DNA from: Paraspadella gotoi | Taxonomy: Eukaryota > Chaetognatha | Reading direction: 5' to 3' | Length of the DNA stretch: 64,000 nt | NCBI GenBank assembly: GCA_051294375.1 | Contig: CM119269.1 | Span: 19,753,936 to 19,817,935 of the forward strand | Part shown: positions 1 to 28,635 of the stretch, one piece after another | How the letters are laid out: the number at the start of each line of letters is the position of its first letter | Position numbering within the stretch: the first letter of the stretch is position 1 | Program-made: the position numbers and the translations under genes | The notes under the pieces: model-generated | What the model saw: only the letters and a program-made list of their open reading frames with translations | Databases searched by the model: none | Told to the model about the DNA's origin: nothing

Positions 1-303
1 TACGGTTTTTGTCTGGATTTTCGTCGCTGCTTCGAAATTCCCTACGTCGAAACTTGCGGGTGAGTTAATCTAGGGTCGCTGTGTGCTGCTTGAAAGTTTA
101 TAATTGACGATGTTAATGATAATGATAATGATAACTATCTGGGAGAAAGGGAGCATAACGCGATGGATCATTGTTTGAGGAAAATAAAAATAGAAAGAAT
201 AATCCTGCGCGAGACAATTTATAAGCATTGATAGTTTAATCACTGTGATTCGTTAAAGTATTTGATTGCTGGGGATAAAGCCAACCACAAACTCTGCATT
301 CAG

Positions 304-16158
<15,855 letters not shown>

Positions 16159-17034
16159 GAGACATCCATCGGTTCGAAAAGCGATCACCTTCGAACGATC
16201 CAGATTCGAAATCGACTCGAAATAGAATTGATGGAAAATAACGAATCTCTTAATTTTGGATTCGAATTCAACCACTTGGATCCCAGTTATATCCAAAATA
16301 GCTCAACCTTTAATGACTGCTTAAACGTTTACATTTTCGACAAACAGTGTAATCATAAAGATTAACGTGGACATCAATCGCTTTATAGCTTTAGTATTTT
16401 CGTTTTAAATGTATTCTTTAATCAGATGAAAAGATTGATAAACTTTTTTTTTGTGACTAAATACACCATGGCCTATATTCTATAGTCTCTGGACTGTTGT
16501 CTATAGTCGTGAGTCTGTATTTGGTGGTCACTCTTATATAGCTAATATCGGTTTCTAGTTTATAGTATTTGTAATTTTGTACTACGCTTTTCTTCAATCG
16601 ATTGTGAAAGACGTTTATTCAGACGTTTTACCCGTCTTTTACCGTACCAACCCGTATGTTACCTTATAATTTGTTTTTCGGTCGTAGTAAAGAAGTTCGA
16701 TCAGAACGCGATTTGACTTCAGATTCCTTTAAATATAGATGTATCATTTTATATATTTTATATCATTTAGCCGTTTTTTTTAGGATAGAATCCAACAGCT
16801 ACCTGTGTGGACCCTATTTTGGTAACTTTTCAATCTACATTCTTTGTTAAATTTGTTTGTTTCCTAGTGTGTGTTTATGTTATGAAAATAGAAAACCCTC
16901 CTTCGCAGTTCTGCCTCTTACCTTTGTTTAAGGGAGTTGAGCGTTAGGATATCAAATGGTAAAATAATTTAGACTTAAGTTATTTTGCAACTCTATTGAA
17001 TTTTCTGTTTTGGTTTACTTTTTTAAAGAAAAAA

Positions 17035-17390
17035 AGCAAGAAAAATAGAGAGAAAGACAGAAAGAAAGAAAGAAAAAGAATTAAAAAATAAAGAAAGAAA
17101 GATAGTAAGAAAAAAAATTAAAGTAAAATAAATAAAAGGAAACAAAGGAAAAGAAAAATAAATTTCATGAAAAGAAAATAGAAAGAAAGAAATATAGAAA
17201 GAAATAAATAAAGAAATAAAGAAATAAATAAAGAAAGAAAGAAAGAAAGAAATAAAGAAATAAAAAAAAAAATAAATAAAGAAATAAAGAAACAAAGAAA
17301 GAAAGAAATAAAGAAAGAAATAAAGAAAGAAATAAAGAAAGAAATAAAGAAATAAAGAAATAAAGAAATAAAGAAATAAAGAAATGAAAA
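17035..17390. repeat. GAAA/TAAA-type tetranucleotide array, about 355 bp
   Basis: Degenerate alternation of gaaa and taaa units; its Phe/Leu-rich minus-strand ORFs are artefacts of the repeat. Confidence 0.9.
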
Positions 17391-17777
17391 AAGAACAACG
17401 TTCAAAAAAATAGTAGTTAACGAAAAAAGTATTTTTAATGGTTCACTCACTCTCTCTGAAAAATAGTGCCGAGTGTCATTTTGTTTTTCCATTGTATCTT
17501 TCTCTCTTCTGAAGAGGCCGCGACTAGTGCCATGAGAAAGGCAAGCTCCGACGCAAGGAAGGAGAGAGAGAATGAAACGGAGAACGCTGATTGCCGGAAA
17601 CGAGGAAGAAGAGGAAGAGAGCGTCTCTGTCTCCGTCTCGCTTCTCCATCTATCTTTCTATCCCTCTCTCCAACTCTCTCTGCCCTTTTTTGTCAACCGA
17701 CAACAATTCGATACCCAAAGGAATTTTTTTTGTCCCTTACGCACCCCCGCGCCTCTTTATCCCTTTTTACTCAACCT

Positions 17778-17877
<100 letters not shown>

Positions 17878-18562
17878 TTTCTTCCCAGTCGTCGAACAAA
17901 ACTAACATGTCATCCAAACGAAAACAACAACAACAAAAACCGAAACATCAACAACAACAACAACAACAGCTATAGCAACAGTAACTCGACAAAGCTTTAA
18001 AAAAAACCCTAAACCAAATACTAGAATTACTACTAAAAAAAAGACTAAATGCTTTCTTTTCTACTCTTTTTGTACGTACAACCTAATTTTTGTACCGTGG
18101 TCCTAAAAAAAAAACCCTCCCATTGAGCGTCCGTCTTTGATCGCACATCCTATTGAGATAACGTCCGTCTTTTCGCGCGCATCTTTTGCGGGGATTTCCT
18201 TTGAGCAAAATTCTTAGTTTTCTCTACACTACGACTCTTCCAGCCTATTTTAACAAAGGTAAACCTATCAAGAAAAATTTGAAAAGAAATATAGAAAAAG
18301 AAAAAAAAAGACACTTAATTTTCTTGGTTTTCGAAACCCCCCCCTCCCTCCAGTGAGCTCTCTGATCTAACTCCACCGCCCTGACATAAACCCGTCCGGG
18401 AAACGACTCCTCCCGAGGACGTTAACCCCGCAGCGGCTCGTCCAGGAGCGTCGCTTTCCCACGAATCCCTCGGCAAGATTGCAATGCTTCCGCGACGCCT
18501 CCCGTCGTCGTGAGACCCTAAAAGGTCAAATACCTCCTTATTTATCCGATCGTTGCGTCGTC

Positions 18563-19351
18563 ATGGAAACCAAACTCTCGCTCATCTTCTTCTCGTTGAC
18601 TCTTTGCTTTTTCTCTCGCTGTGACAAAACTGAGGCTGTCGGTGACCCGGGCGGCGCCGGCCATTTCGCGTCCGCCGATTCCCCCGCCGCCGGAGGCTCG
18701 ACTATCGGCGTCGGATCGCCATCCCTCGCCGGCGTCGCGGATCGGAAGGTGGCTTTGATGAAAAGACTGGCGCGAGGGAAAGCTGGCCTCGGCGGCGCCA
18801 TCGGCAACGGCGGCGCCAGCGTCGGCGGAACCGCCGCTCCGCCCGGCGACGCCGCCTTGAAGGGCGCCGGCCAGAGGGGCGACGAACGAAAACCAGACTC
18901 TGTTGAGGAGGAGGATCGAAGACGAGTGGGAGGAAAGGGAGGAACTGGAGACGGCGAAGAGAGGAAGAAGACGAGGAAAGGGATGCGCCGGAGAAAACCT
19001 ATCGGCGGCGGCGGCGGCGGCGGCCTCCTGAAGACGTCCTCCATCTCACGGAGTCTCCAGGACTTCTTCGGGTTTGGGCCGCCGCGGCGTCGCAAGCGTC
19101 CCGTCCGCAAAGGCGCCCACTGGAAGTTTCCCATCGACTACAGGGGCAAAGATCGGGAAGGGGAGATCACCCTGCCCTTGCGGAGCGCAACTGCCAAGCC
19201 GCTCGGGTTGGCCACGACCTATTCGGGCCTGGCGCTCGGCGTTCTCCTTATCGGACTCATCTCTTCCGCGATCTTCCTCTTCCTCTGCGAGGATTTAAGA
19301 CTCGTCTGCACTTACTTCTCTGTGCCAACCAAAGAGAGGAATGTTAATTAA
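18563..19351 (+). CDS. Uncharacterised signal-peptide, single-span membrane protein, Gly/Arg-rich
   Basis: A 262-residue intronless reading frame, markedly more GC-rich than its surroundings. An in-frame Met exists 28 codons upstream (18479), but the Met at 18563 is preferred because it directly begins a signal peptide (METKLSLIFFSLTLCFFSRC). The ectodomain is rich in Gly, Ala, Ser and charged residues, with a Gly run and clusters of basic residues (GMRRRK, PPRRRKRPVRK) that could be furin-type cleavage sites. A hydrophobic span lies near the C-terminus (LALGVLLIGLISSAIFLFLC), followed by about 24 residues. The topology suggests a type I membrane protein or a processed precursor. I recognise no domain or family. 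An AATAAA lies 7 bases after the stop. It could be one exon of a longer gene. Confidence 0.55.
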   Translation: METKLSLIFFSLTLCFFSRCDKTEAVGDPGGAGHFASADSPAAGGSTIGVGSPSLAGVADRKVALMKRLARGKAGLGGAIGNGGASVGGTAAPPGDAALKGAGQRGDERKPDSVEEEDRRRVGGKGGTGDGEERKKTRKGMRRRKPIGGGGGGGLLKTSSISRSLQDFFGFGPPRRRKRPVRKGAHWKFPIDYRGKDREGEITLPLRSATAKPLGLATTYSGLALGVLLIGLISSAIFLFLCEDLRLVCTYFSVPTKERNVN

Positions 19352-19357
19352 TAGTCA

Positions 19358-19363
19358 AATAAA
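19358..19363 (+). terminator. Possible polyadenylation signal AATAAA
   Basis: AATAAA 7 bases downstream of the stop of the membrane-protein ORF. This would give a very short 3' UTR, so it may be chance in AT-rich DNA. Confidence 0.3.
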
Positions 19364-21015
19364 CGGAAGACTTTCTCGGGCTGCGCATTTCATGCCAATT
19401 TCTATTTCATTTTTTTTCTTTTCTTTTAATCTTCCCACTTTCACCTCTTCCTCTTCTCCTTCCCCATTCTATTCCCCTTCCTCTTCCTCCTCTCCCTTCC
19501 CAATTGTGCCCTAAGAAAAAAAAAAGTCTGAACATTTTTTTTTTCAAGACCAAAAATTAACCAAACTCATTCACGCATTTTTTAAAGTCCAAAGATTCCA
19601 ACTGTCCAATGACTAGGCCAATGTTCCCCGTCATCAAGTAGTACAATTCTTCCAAAAAATATTACTTTAATAAAAAAAAGTAGGTTTAACCCTCACGCCT
19701 CCAAACGTACAGACGAGAAACACAGAATTACTACTTTTCACGTGAAATTCTCAAACCATAGTCAACTTCTGATTTTCCTCTCGTAATTTCGCTAATTTTT
19801 GTCAGTTATGAAGCAATAGAGATTAGCTTTTTTTCTCCAATTCGAATTGTCAAAAAAAAAAAATAAATTAATAACAGTCGTTGAGTAAAGCGACGCAATT
19901 GCTATACGTTTTGTCCTCCTCCGGATGTCCTTTGGTTTATTGAAGCTCTTCTCCTTTCATGCTGTTCCGTTATCGCTTGTCTTTCTATGTTTCCAATTCG
20001 ATCCCATTTCGTACTTTCGAAAAAAAGAGTCCGTTAAATACTCAACTTTCAAACCACTTTGCCCAAATCAAATACGTATTGATGGATAAAAATAAAAAAG
20101 AGAATGGATGGGAGGTAAGAATAGGACGGTAATTAGGACAAAGGGTTAAATGGGGAAAAAAGTTTAAAGACAAAGGTAAGAAATAGTGGATAGTTTGAGC
20201 TACTATCTTTTAATAATGTTTGGACCTTAAAGTTAAACAGTAGCGCTGACGCGGCTTTGTGGGCCTTGATAATTTTTAAATATTTTTTTTTCCATTTGGT
20301 ACAAAGTTATTTTCTATCAAATTTTCTTTATTTTATTCTTTCTTTAACCTAAAGACAATTATTGAATATTGAAAATGTAGTTTATACTTTTTTAACATAC
20401 CAACATGGGACATAGAGCTTAAAACTTTCCTTTGCAATCTATTTAATCATCGCGGCCCACTGGTTTTAGCGATTAGCCTCAACAGAAACGGCTGCCGCCT
20501 TCCTCATGGCAACTGCTTCACCGTTTTTTATCACCCTTTTTTCTCTTTTTTTCACTTTTTTCTACCCAATTTAGATTAAAAATGCTCCGATTTATTTCAT
20601 TCAAAATATAAAAAAACATCGTAATACCACAAACATCACGGATCACAGATGATTCAATACATAACACAGATCACAGATGAATCAATACAAAACACAGATA
20701 AATTGTTACATTACTCGGACGAATCGTCACAAACTCACAACCATTTTTTCGTACTAAAAAGATTTTAGCTCATTTTTTATTGATTTATATTATACGGTTG
20801 AGCATGGGCAATATTCGCAAGTAGTCGCTTAACTAATTTTTCCTTGATTGCTATTAATCCAAGACCCGACGATATGTAGTCGATTAGAAAGAAAAACCCT
20901 TCAGTATTCCTCCCGTCTTAAAGGGAGCAAGCCTTCCGCCATCTATGCACCGAAAACCAAAACAAACAAACAAAACCCAAGCCGTGACTATTTTCTCCCG
21001 AAAGTATTTCTAACT
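19364..21015. other. Intergenic, AT-rich, nothing recognised
   Basis: No exon, RNA gene or element recognised. A tandem duplication of 28 bases (cacagatgattcaatacata...) lies at 20643-20699. Confidence 0.6.
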
Positions 21016-21135
21016 ATGTACCTTTTGTTTTGTTTTGTTTTTGTACTTATGTGTCTCGCTTTCAAAGCATTTGGTCAAACTGTAGAAAACGTACGATCCT
21101 TTGAAAAAGTCGTACAATATTTGAGAAGAAATTAA
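21016..21135 (+). CDS. Candidate short secreted peptide (39 aa)
   Basis: The Met at 21016 starts a near-ideal signal peptide (MYLLFCFVFVLMCLAFKAFG), followed by 19 residues beginning with Gln and containing SFEKVVQYLRRN, then TAA. The FEKVVQYL stretch loosely recalls the helical part of neuropeptide F precursors (xxAxxYLxxL), but the RPRF-amide end is absent, so this is at most a weak likeness. An upstream in-frame Met at 20848 extends the ORF without adding a sensible N-terminus. It may be a first exon with a splice donor not recognised here, a microprotein, or a chance ORF. Confidence 0.3.
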   Translation: MYLLFCFVFVLMCLAFKAFGQTVENVRSFEKVVQYLRRN

Positions 21136-22138
21136 TCTCAAATTGAAATTTTTTTACTTTAAACTTGATAGAGAAAAAATCTCTCTTGGAACATCAGCTC
21201 AACGGTTTGTTTTAAAGTCCGATGTAGGCTTTAGAGCCAATTTACTCCAAATTATTTTTTTTTTTTGCTTTACGATAAAACGTCTTTGTTTATTTTTTTT
21301 CAGTCGTTATTGCCGATAGGAATACATTCGTGTGTTCGTAAGAATGTGCCTCGCAAACCTTTGCTTTAATGTAAATGAAAAATAATGATTTAAGTGGTCA
21401 TAAAACTAAAAAAAATACAGGTTAGACAATGATTAGTTCCTTCGTTTTGAATCAATAACAGTCTTTATACTTTTTACTCATATTTTTTTCTAAAAGATAA
21501 CACAAATTCTCTGCTACCAAAGAAATCATGTATCGCCTCCAAAATTTTTGCACATGAATTTTTTACTACTTCATAAAAAACGAAAAAAAATCGCCTTTTT
21601 TCAAGTTATTTTGCCTCATTACTCATTTACGGTGTTTGTCTAGTGATTGTACAATCATTTAGAAACTATATTTACATTCTTTACAGTATTTCAAGAACTT
21701 TCCTATTGTGATCTGTGCCATACATATATGACCATTATATTATTGTATGATCAGGTAAAAGTATTAGTTGAACATTTACATTTGTATTGGGTTTTGCATG
21801 TTTTGAACAAAATGACATCTCGAATCAATTCAAATACATCAAAAGTTTGTTTTTAAACTTTCTTTTTTACGTATAAGTAAGTAGTTAAGGGCGTTTTGAA
21901 TAACGTTGTTTATGCATTAAACAGCGAGAAAAAACTTTTTGGTTTGACCCGTCTCTTTTTTCCCTTAAGCAATGTTGCAACATTTCGATACCACGTTACA
22001 ACATACAACATGTTCTAAAATGATTAACATGATGTGATTTTTTTTTCAATCAGATTACATCGTAACTCTCACAAATATTTCGTAGAGTCTATTTTAGACA
22101 GAATTTTTTTTTCTCCCTTCCTCCATATTCTCCTCTGA
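21136..22138. other. Intergenic or 3' UTR of the 7TM gene, AT-rich
   Basis: No coding signal recognised. The small ORF at 21647-21856 has no supporting feature. Confidence 0.5.
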
Positions 22139-22688
22139 TCAAAATTCGATCTCATTCTTCTCTTTTATCTTTTCTCTTCCTCCGTTGCCATCAGTCCAAC
22201 CATTGTCCGCCGGCGACATTTCTCCTTCGGCGTCATTGTCCGGCGTCCTTATTATCCCGGATGTGAAACCGACGTCCTCCCCGGATGAGATAGGATCTTT
22301 CGGCGCCATTTTCGGTTCAAAGTCAGCGTTTGGATGTCGTTTGGTTCGCCGCCAAAACACGCGGCGCCACTCACACCCGGAATAAACGCCAACGTCGGCG
22401 CCGCCGCAAAAGTGGGCGCGGAAAAAGACGCCTCCGAAGCAGAGGAAATAGAAAAACTTGAGCGCCGAATTTAGGACGATAAATAAAACGGAAATGGAAG
22501 ACAAAAGGGCAGCGCAAGACGAGGGAAAACTAAATGGAAACAAATGAATTTAAAAGAGGCAAGGGGAAACTTGACATAGAAAAAAAAAAGGAAAGTGACA
22601 TTAAGATGGTAAGAACTAGAAAAATCGAAAGACGGAATAAAGGGCAAGCACGACAAGGTTCATTCTCGGTCCGTCAAGAAAAAAGATT

Positions 22689-22738
<50 letters not shown>

Positions 22739-24879
22739 AAGACGTTCCACCTGAGATTGGCTCCCGCGTAAAAAAGGTCATCTCCCATCGTTAAGGTTCG
22801 ATTGAGTCGAAGATCTTCGCGACACACTCCGATGACGTCATGTTCATGGTGCAGAAGCCACGGGGCCATCGAAGCGAGGTTCGTCAAGGCCACGGGGATC
22901 GTGAGTGTGAGAAGGGCCTCCGTAGGAGAGCGAACAAAAGGCGAGCGGACTGAAGAAAAAAGAAGTATAGATCGAAGTTCAAAATGAAAAAGGTTTCCTC
23001 TTATTATGTAGAAAAAACAGCCTCCATTTTGTTCTCTTACGTAGTATTAAAAAACTATTGATACGTGGTTAAACCGTGGTGACGGGTGAATTAGTTTGTT
23101 TTTACTTCCACAAAAGTAATAAGCTATTTTTGAAATTTAGATTCTTGAATCTTGGCAAGATTACTCCTCGTGAATTTTTTTTGTTTTGGTAACTTAAAAA
23201 TAATTATATGTCTAACATGACTTGGGTTCGAATCTCCCTAAGTTATATTATCATACATTTATCTTTTTATCCGATATTCTCATGAGCTCACTTTTTTTTT
23301 CCACCTAGATATCATTTCTTTTTCACCTTTTGCCCGGCAGAACTTCTGAATTTTGTAGTAGGATAAAAACAGAGCAGTGACGCCGGCGACGACGATGTCG
23401 AGGAAAGAGAGCGCCGCTATTGAACGCCGCGTGAAGCGTAGTTCCTGCACAGTCACTGCCGACGCTGCCGACGCTGCCGACGCCACCGCCAATGCCTTCG
23501 TTTTAAAAATACAGTCAGACACAGAGTGCTCAATTAATAAGAGGACTTGACAGGTGGTTGTCGTCGTTGTTTCGGTTGGTTGTCATATCGTAGACAATTA
23601 ATATCATTCAAAAATTCGTTTTGGCTTTTTTATTTATTTATAATTTACAGATTCTTTGTATTTTGCCGTAGGAAAACTGAATTAAAACTTGGCATAAAAT
23701 ATTTGTACCGGACAAGAGAGGCTCACTTGGTAGCCGAAAATGTGTTGGCAGGCGTACAGAGCAGCAGGCGGTAAAACCCCAGAAAGAATATAAGACGCAG
23801 CGATTATCCAATTGCTGATGTTGATTTATTGTCGAGTAAAAGAAAAAAAAATAATTTAATTAAAAATTAATTCGTAAATTAAACGATTTGAATCGATTTA
23901 ATTTACTAATCTAATTGCATTCACTAACTTGACGGGAAACTCGGCGGCTTTTGGGCGAAAGAGAACCTGGCAGGAATAAGAAAACGAATATGATCCATCT
24001 TGGCCAATAAACATTTAATTACCACATTGATTCGCTGATCAGCAGTTGCGCCTACAGAAACAAAAGGCGCAAACAACCACGACGACGACAACCTTGAAAG
24101 GATGGATCCAACTAAAGACGAAGGCTGTGACAGCGACGAGGATGTTCGAGGGAACGAAGAGGTGCGGCCAGACCTGGTGGAATCGCCCGTCGGCCGTGGA
24201 CGCCCAGATTCCTGAATGGGGATATACTTACGACGCTGAAATAGAAATGCACGAAGCGGGGGCGAATCTCCCCCCCCCCATTATTATAATGGTATTTTTT
24301 TTCGTTGACGCTCCGATATCTTACAAGTCGCTCTGAAGGTTTATTTTCACTTTTCACGAAGACGTTCATTAAAATAAACTTGGAATTGTAACTGCAGGGC
24401 TTAAAACTGTATTAAATACCATGAAAGCTCGAACTAACTAACTCACTCACTCAAGTTTCGTTTTTCGCGCTGCCAGGTTTTCGTCCTCAGCCTAGATGAC
24501 TCGGGGGGGGGAAGATCCGCTCTCTCTGTTGTCTAACTTCTCATCCTTAACGTGTCCTTCTCTTAACGACCATTTCAACCCCCCCACCTACCCTTACACT
24601 CACCCCCCCCAGCAAGTTTTCCTCACCCCTAATCTGCAAGCGGCACCGAGAGCGTGACGACGTCGCTCGGCCAGAAGACATCGATAGTAAAGACTCGAAG
24701 CAAAGGCCGAGACAGCGAATGAAGAGTAAGAACCGAGTCAGTTGAGATCTGACGAGGACGACGGAGACTATCACGTTGAGTACCACGCCCACCACCGCCG
24801 TCCCCAGCGCCGCCTGGAGGACCGGCGATGACGAGGAAGACGACGATGAAGAAAAAGAAGACGACATTACTTCCCTCAT
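22139..24879 (-). CDS. Divergent class A-like seven-transmembrane receptor, 398 aa
   Basis: Seven minus-strand exons: 24627-24879, 24093-24211, 24023-24051 (29-nt microexon), 23727-23814, 23327-23444, 22751-22949, 22139-22529. All phases match and the total is 1,197 nt, 399 codons including the stop. The start Met (24879) precedes a Ser-rich N-terminus. Helix 1: GVVLNVIVSVVLVRS (Asn at 1.50). Helix 2: FLLFIRCLGLCFESLL. Helix 3 ends ILVAVTAFVFSWIHPFK, where FSW replaces DRY but the HPF of loop 2 is kept. Helix 4: NWIIAASYILSGVLPPAAL. Helix 5: IAALSFLDIVVAGVTALFL. Helix 6: LLTLTIPVALTNLASMAPW. Helix 7: LFIVLNSALKFFYFLC, an NPxxY variant. The tail is acidic and Gly-rich. The acceptor of exon 5 is weak and could lie up to about 70 bases upstream. 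Family and ligand unknown. Confidence 0.75.
22692..22733. repeat. (GA)n microsatellite in last intron of the 7TM gene
   Basis: Lies just inside the donor side of the intron between exons 6 and 7 of the minus-strand receptor, 18 bases from the splice site. Confidence 0.95.
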
Positions 24880-25078
24880 TTATCGGTCGAAAACGAGAGG
24901 AACTTTTTTGGAGGAAGACTATTTTCAGAAATTTGTCGTCTAGTTTTCTGTTGCGTCCACAGCTTTGTTATATTTCTCGCCAAAGAGAAGTTAACGTCTT
25001 CATTTCGATTCATCAATTTTTTTTTCTTTGATTTTTGTTTTGACTCAAATCTCTTCATTCGGGTGTAAATTCCGCGAG

Positions 25079-25083
<5 letters not shown>

Positions 25084-25123
<40 letters not shown>

Positions 25124-25198
25124 CTCTCTCTCTACCTTCGCGTCTATCTTAGTGGTCTTTCGCTTATCGCGCTTATCGCTCTCCTTCTCTTTATATTT

Positions 25199-25229
<31 letters not shown>

Positions 25230-25268
25230 TCTCTCTCCCCTTTTTTTCTCTCTCTCTCTCTCGTTTTG
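25084..25268. repeat. (CT)n-rich tract
   Basis: Interrupted CT repeats within a longer pyrimidine-biased stretch. Confidence 0.9.
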
Positions 25269-27311
25269 TTTATTTCCTACTCGTTTGTTTATCTTCCACT
25301 CGAAGAATTTTTCTTTCGGTCGGATGGAGAGATAGGGGTGAGAGACTTGAACTCCTTCCTCTTCCTCCTCCTTTCCTTCTTCGCCCCTCGTTTACTTTGT
25401 CTTTACATCTTTACTTCCCTACCAACCTTCCTCTGTTCTCTCTTTCGTCTTCCTCTCTCTCTCTATTTATTTTTCTTTCCTCTTATTCCTTCAACGTTCG
25501 TCTTCTTCCTCTTCCTTTTTTTTTTAAACTTCCTCCCTTCATCGTTTTACCTACCCGCTCCTTCTATATCCAGCCCACTCTTTTAAACATTTTTCCTTCC
25601 CCCTTTCTATTTTCTCCTTTTCTTTCCTCCTTTCTCCTCATTGCTCCATCCCCTTTTTTCCCTTCTCTTCTGACGTTCGGAGGATCGAGACCCGAATTAC
25701 GAATCCAATCGGAGAAGGTCTTAAGGGGTGGGAGTTGTTGTTGTTGTTGCAGTTTTTAGTGTAACTCCAATCGATTAAAATATAGACCAAGTATCTTTTC
25801 TTTTTTCATCCATTTGTAGAATGCTTCACAGTGTCTTGCTTTGTAAAATTATTACCTAACTCACGATACTAATTTTCTTTTTTGAACAAAGCGAAAAAAA
25901 ATTTTTTTCGGCTATTGTTTTTTTATAAATCCATTCGTTCATCCGAAGATTTCCTGAACAAAACTAACTGCTAAAAGGTATCTTATTGTAAATTATCTCA
26001 AAACATTATTAAAACAAAGAACTTTGTGGTATGAATATATGAAACACAATTTTCGTCTCAATGTCGAGTTTATTATACTGATGCACGAACAAAATCTACG
26101 TATGTTGTCACCAACTATAAATTAAATTTATTTCAAAGCAACATTTAAATAAAAAAAATATCATGAGAATTATTATCAAAACAATTCGTTTGTATTTTCT
26201 TTTCTGTTCACAAGGTAAATCCTTTTGATGTGCTGATTAAACACTTTATGTTTTTGGAAATACTCTGCTTTTTGAAAAGAGGGTTACTAAAGGAGTTTAC
26301 ATACAATTTTCTTTTAATTATATTAATATTTCAATAAATGATTTTTTGCAAAGTAAGAAACGTTAATTTTATAAAAATCCAAGGAGGCACGTCAATCTTA
26401 TAAATGAATCAACTACGTAAAACGCAAGTTAGAAAAAAATTTCTTTATTACATTTTTATGAATTTCAGCTACTAAATCATATAATAATAAATATTTCTAT
26501 GAAACAGTACTTGTCTGAAGATATTAAGCTTCTAGCGAAATTACACAAATCAAAATCTTTTTTATTAAATTTCATGCACTCTGTATAGACATATCGTTAA
26601 GTTCATACTAAAATAATAAAAAAATTGGGAGAACCATTGTAAGTTAAAAGTATTTACATGATGATTCTTCATACTTTATCTTTTTTATTTAACGATGATT
26701 GAGAACAAAAAGATTTTACAGCAGCAAATGACTTTGTTCTCAAACCTAGGGGAAAGTGATACCCATATTTTCGGTATAAAGCCAGGTTTAAACATACCTT
26801 TAAAATACGACAATTGCGAAAACCAGCTTCAGTGAAACCCTCTTTGAAATCAACAGCTTTTTTTATTTCAATTTGTTGTCTTGAAAATACTTTAAAAAGA
26901 GTTGTTTTTTTTTAATTTTTCGACTTTGAGCGCAAAAGTTATACACAGATTACGTATGTGAAAAAATAGTACAATAGAATTTGTATTAGAAGTCATGGTA
27001 ACAAAAGATTATTAACAAATTTAGAGTGTATAAGATACGAGAAATGGGTGATATGTTGATAATTATTATTACCTTAAATTTAAGTATTAATTCTCTGGCC
27101 TTTTTTGGTCAGTTTGAAATAATAAATTTCACCGCATTTTTCTAAAGATTAAAAAAACTCGGATAGTGTAGATATAGTAAGATTGTCTCATTTTTGTTTT
27201 TAAACCCTAGCTTGGCGACACCTTTAGCATAACTAAAAAGTAAAACGAAAGTAAAAGAACAACGCGACTCCTGGGCAATGCTGGGCCGCTGCAAAAATTG
27301 TGCGGTGCGGC

Positions 27312-27328
27312 GGAGAGAGAGAGCAGAG

Positions 27329-27370
<42 letters not shown>

Positions 27371-27688
27371 GAGAGAGAGAGATAAGAGAGAGAGAGAGAG
27401 AGAGAAGAAGAAGAGAGAGAGAGAGAGAAGAGAGAAGAGAGAGAGAGCAGAGAGAGAGAGAGAGAGGAGAAGAGAGAGAGAGAGAAAGCGAGGCTCGCCA
27501 CATAAGAAAATTGCATGGAGCGCGAAAAGGAGGCCTGGAGCTGCAACAGGGAGCTGACGGAAGGAAGACCACTGAATGTTTTAATGTTGAGAGAAGAGGA
27601 GAAGGAGAGAGGAGGAGAGAGAAGAGGAGTGAGAAAGAGAGAGAGAGAAGAGAGAAGAGAGAGAGAGAGAGAGAGAAGAGAGAGAGTT
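27312..27688. repeat. (GA)n-rich compound array running into a gap
   Basis: Interrupted GA/GAA repeats at 27312-27488 and 27600-27688 with about 110 bases of mixed sequence between. The assembly stops (25 N) inside the second array, as expected when reads end in a microsatellite. Confidence 0.9.
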
Positions 27689-27713
27689 NNNNNNNNNNNN
27701 NNNNNNNNNNNNN
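27689..27713. other. Assembly gap, 25 N
   Basis: Fixed-length N run inside a GA repeat; the true length is unknown. Confidence 1.
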
Positions 27714-28552
27714 GAGTTTCATATAAATTTGAAAGGAGGGAAAATAGAAAGTTGTTGCACCAAATGAGCACCATGACATTACGAGTTACGATATGTACAA
27801 TAGAAAATAAGAAAATCGCCAAAAAAAGAGGGTCATAGCTTTTTTTGAGCTCGTTTATTTTTGAGGAATAGTATTTTCGTCACCGTTTGCGATAAAAAAA
27901 TCATTTCAGGTTCAGACACGAAACGAAAAATGTCATTCTCTTATCTGATTAGAAATTTTGCACCATTGAAAAAATGACGTAATCCGCGCCGTGCTTTTTA
28001 ATTAATTAGCAACTAATTTCGTAATCCTCTTTCGATTAATAGATTAAACAAATAAATCGTTAAATAAATTGTGTTATTTATACAAAATCAATTTTAATGA
28101 AATGAGGATTTTTTTTTCTTTTGGCGCGAAAAAAGTTGATATGTTGTTTCTTGGGAGCGACTCTGAGCGAATGAGGGAAGTTGACTACGAACTAGATTGG
28201 CCTAATTTTGTTTAAAAAAAAATTACTATGATGCGGGAGATTTTGTATCGTTTGGAAAAAAAAATGAATAGATAAAATTAGGCAACAGTTTTTCTTAAAA
28301 CAATAATTTAATTTTAATAATATTGTAATTTTTATAATTTACAGAAACTGTTAATGAATAAAGAATAAAACTGAACAATAATTGAGTCTAAAAACTAAAC
28401 TTTTTTTTCTTTCCATCGTTTAGCCTTAAATTTGTTTAGAGGAACAAAATGAAAAAAAGCAAATGACTGTGAATAAAAAAAAGTAAGTCTTTACTTTTAT
28501 CGTTTCATTGTAAAAAAAAGAACTAAAAAAAAAAACCTTTGTTTTTTGTTAG

Positions 28553-28553
28553 C

Positions 28554-28622
<69 letters not shown>

Positions 28623-28635
28623 GAAGAGAGGATAG
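28553..28635. repeat. (GA)n microsatellite
   Basis: GA repeat with a few GAA interruptions. Confidence 0.95.

Noticed and set aside
18538-19134. Minus-strand Pro-rich ORF
   Set aside because: Shadow of the plus-strand membrane protein, whose signal peptide and membrane span are far more convincing.
27142-27838. Long ORFs across a gap
   Set aside because: GA/CT repeat translations extended artificially through the N run.
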